DNA from: Clostridia bacterium
Lineage (GTDB): Bacteria > Bacillota > Clostridia > Oscillospirales > Butyricicoccaceae
NCBI GenBank assembly: GCA_017556565.1
Contig: JAFYMQ010000071.1
Span: 1 to 5,159 of the forward strand
Direction of reading: 5' to 3'
DNA: 5,159 bases
The notes below the pieces were generated by a model that ran no database searches, had not been told where the DNA came from, and was given only the letters and a program-made list of their open reading frames with translations. The translations under genes and the position numbers were made by a program. Below, one piece after another: positions 4,641 through 5,159 of the stretch (position 1 is its first letter; each line of letters begins with the position of its first letter).

Positions 4641-5159
4641 GCTGATAGACAAGCTTGAGCGTGAGCGCAGCCTGACGCTGAGCGAGTACAGGCAGCTTGT
4701 CGAGGGGTACACCCCCGAGCTGGCGCTTGATCTTGCCCAACGCGCCGACCGTGTGAGACGGCATGTATACGGCGAGGATGTGTACATCCGCGGCCTTGTG
4801 GAGATATCCAATATCTGCAAAAACGACTGCCTCTACTGCGGCATCCGCCGCAGCAACCCGAACTGCGAGCGGTACAGACTGACCCGGGAGGATATTCTGG
4901 ATTGCTGCCGCGAGGGTTACGGGCTGGGTTTTCGCACCTTTGTGCTTCAGGGCGGCGAGGACGGCTACTATACAGACGAGCGTATGGAGAGCATAGTCAG
5001 GGCAATCAAGAGTGAGTTTTCTGACTGCGCGGTTACTTTGTCCATCGGTGAGCGGTCACAAAACAGCTACAAGCAGCTTTTTGACGCGGGAGCCGACCGC
5101 TACCTGCTGCGGCACGAAACGGCAGACCCCGAGCACTACGGCAAGCTTCACCCAAGCGA
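4633..5159 (+). CDS. [FeFe]-hydrogenase H-cluster radical SAM maturase HydE, C-terminus beyond the window
   Basis: The 175 complete codons visible encode roughly the first half of HydE (usual length about 350). HydE is a cytoplasmic radical S-adenosylmethionine enzyme that acts after HydG and before HydF in building the diiron subcluster of [FeFe] hydrogenase. The radical-SAM cluster motif CxxxCxxC is intact as C62-K-N-D-C66-L-Y-C69. It is preceded by VYIRGLVEISNIC, and followed by family-typical QGGEDG (106-111), LSIGERS (136-142) and YLLRHETA (157-164). BioB, a relative, is unlikely given these HydE-specific stretches and the TM1266-family neighbour. The start overlaps the upstream gene's last codons; AAGGGTGAG at 4620-4628 serves as ribosome binding site. 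No stop or frameshift occurs before the right edge. The auxiliary-cluster region lies outside the window. Confidence 0.95.
   Translation, partial: MLELIDKLERERSLTLSEYRQLVEGYTPELALDLAQRADRVRRHVYGEDVYIRGLVEISNICKNDCLYCGIRRSNPNCERYRLTREDILDCCREGYGLGFRTFVLQGGEDGYYTDERMESIVRAIKSEFSDCAVTLSIGERSQNSYKQLFDAGADRYLLRHETADPEHYGKLHPS

Noticed and set aside
4245..4820. 191-residue minus-strand open frame opposite the hydrogenase genes
   Set aside because: It overlaps the TM1266-family gene, its leader and hydE, all well supported on the plus strand, and has no features of its own.

Overview
The window looks like chromosomal DNA from an anaerobic, low-oxygen-adapted Firmicute of the class Clostridia, probably of the Ruminococcaceae/Oscillospiraceae type. 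This is inferred from four things: a HydE plus TM1266-type regulator pair ([FeFe]-hydrogenase maturation), AlgI-like MBOAT and DHHW proteins, a DUF4358-type lipoprotein with a Gram-positive-style Ser/Thr/Pro linker, and strong AAAGGAG-type ribosome binding sites. No species can be named from the sequence alone.

Layout, left to right. Positions 1-280 are non-coding and GC-rich, with hairpin-forming interspersed-repeat sequence and a 22-base motif present twice, 77 bases apart. Positions 281-314 form a strong intrinsic terminator for the minus-strand genes to its right. Positions 337-2868 (minus) hold a tight two-gene unit: an AlgI-like membrane-bound O-acyltransferase followed by a DHHW-family (AlgJ/AlgX-like) membrane-anchored protein. 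Positions 2869-3005 hold a 16-base perfect palindrome upstream of that unit and the terminator of the next gene. Positions 3006-3995 (minus) encode a lipoprotein built from two tandem copies of a DUF4358-like domain. Positions 3996-4370 are a divergent regulatory region. Positions 4371-4640 and 4633-5159 (plus) are a TM1266-family hydrogenase-system regulator and the first half of hydE, overlapping by 8 bases.

How the genes work together. The MBOAT and DHHW proteins fit the two-component scheme for acylating an extracytoplasmic glycan: the MBOAT moves an acyl group across the membrane and the DHHW protein transfers it to the polymer. The lipoprotein lies just upstream on the same strand, but its own terminator and promoter separate it, so a shared role is only suggested. 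The plus-strand genes belong to a separate process, assembly of the [FeFe]-hydrogenase H-cluster, and further maturation genes probably lie beyond the right edge.

The most interesting non-coding signals are in the divergent region. A perfect 20-base inverted repeat sits inside the lipoprotein promoter, covering the spacer and most of the -10 box, as an operator would. A terminator-shaped hairpin with a U-rich tail sits in the hydrogenase-operon leader just before the ribosome binding site, suggesting transcription attenuation. I see no wholly unknown protein system; the genes are recognisable families, with DUF4358 function remaining unknown.
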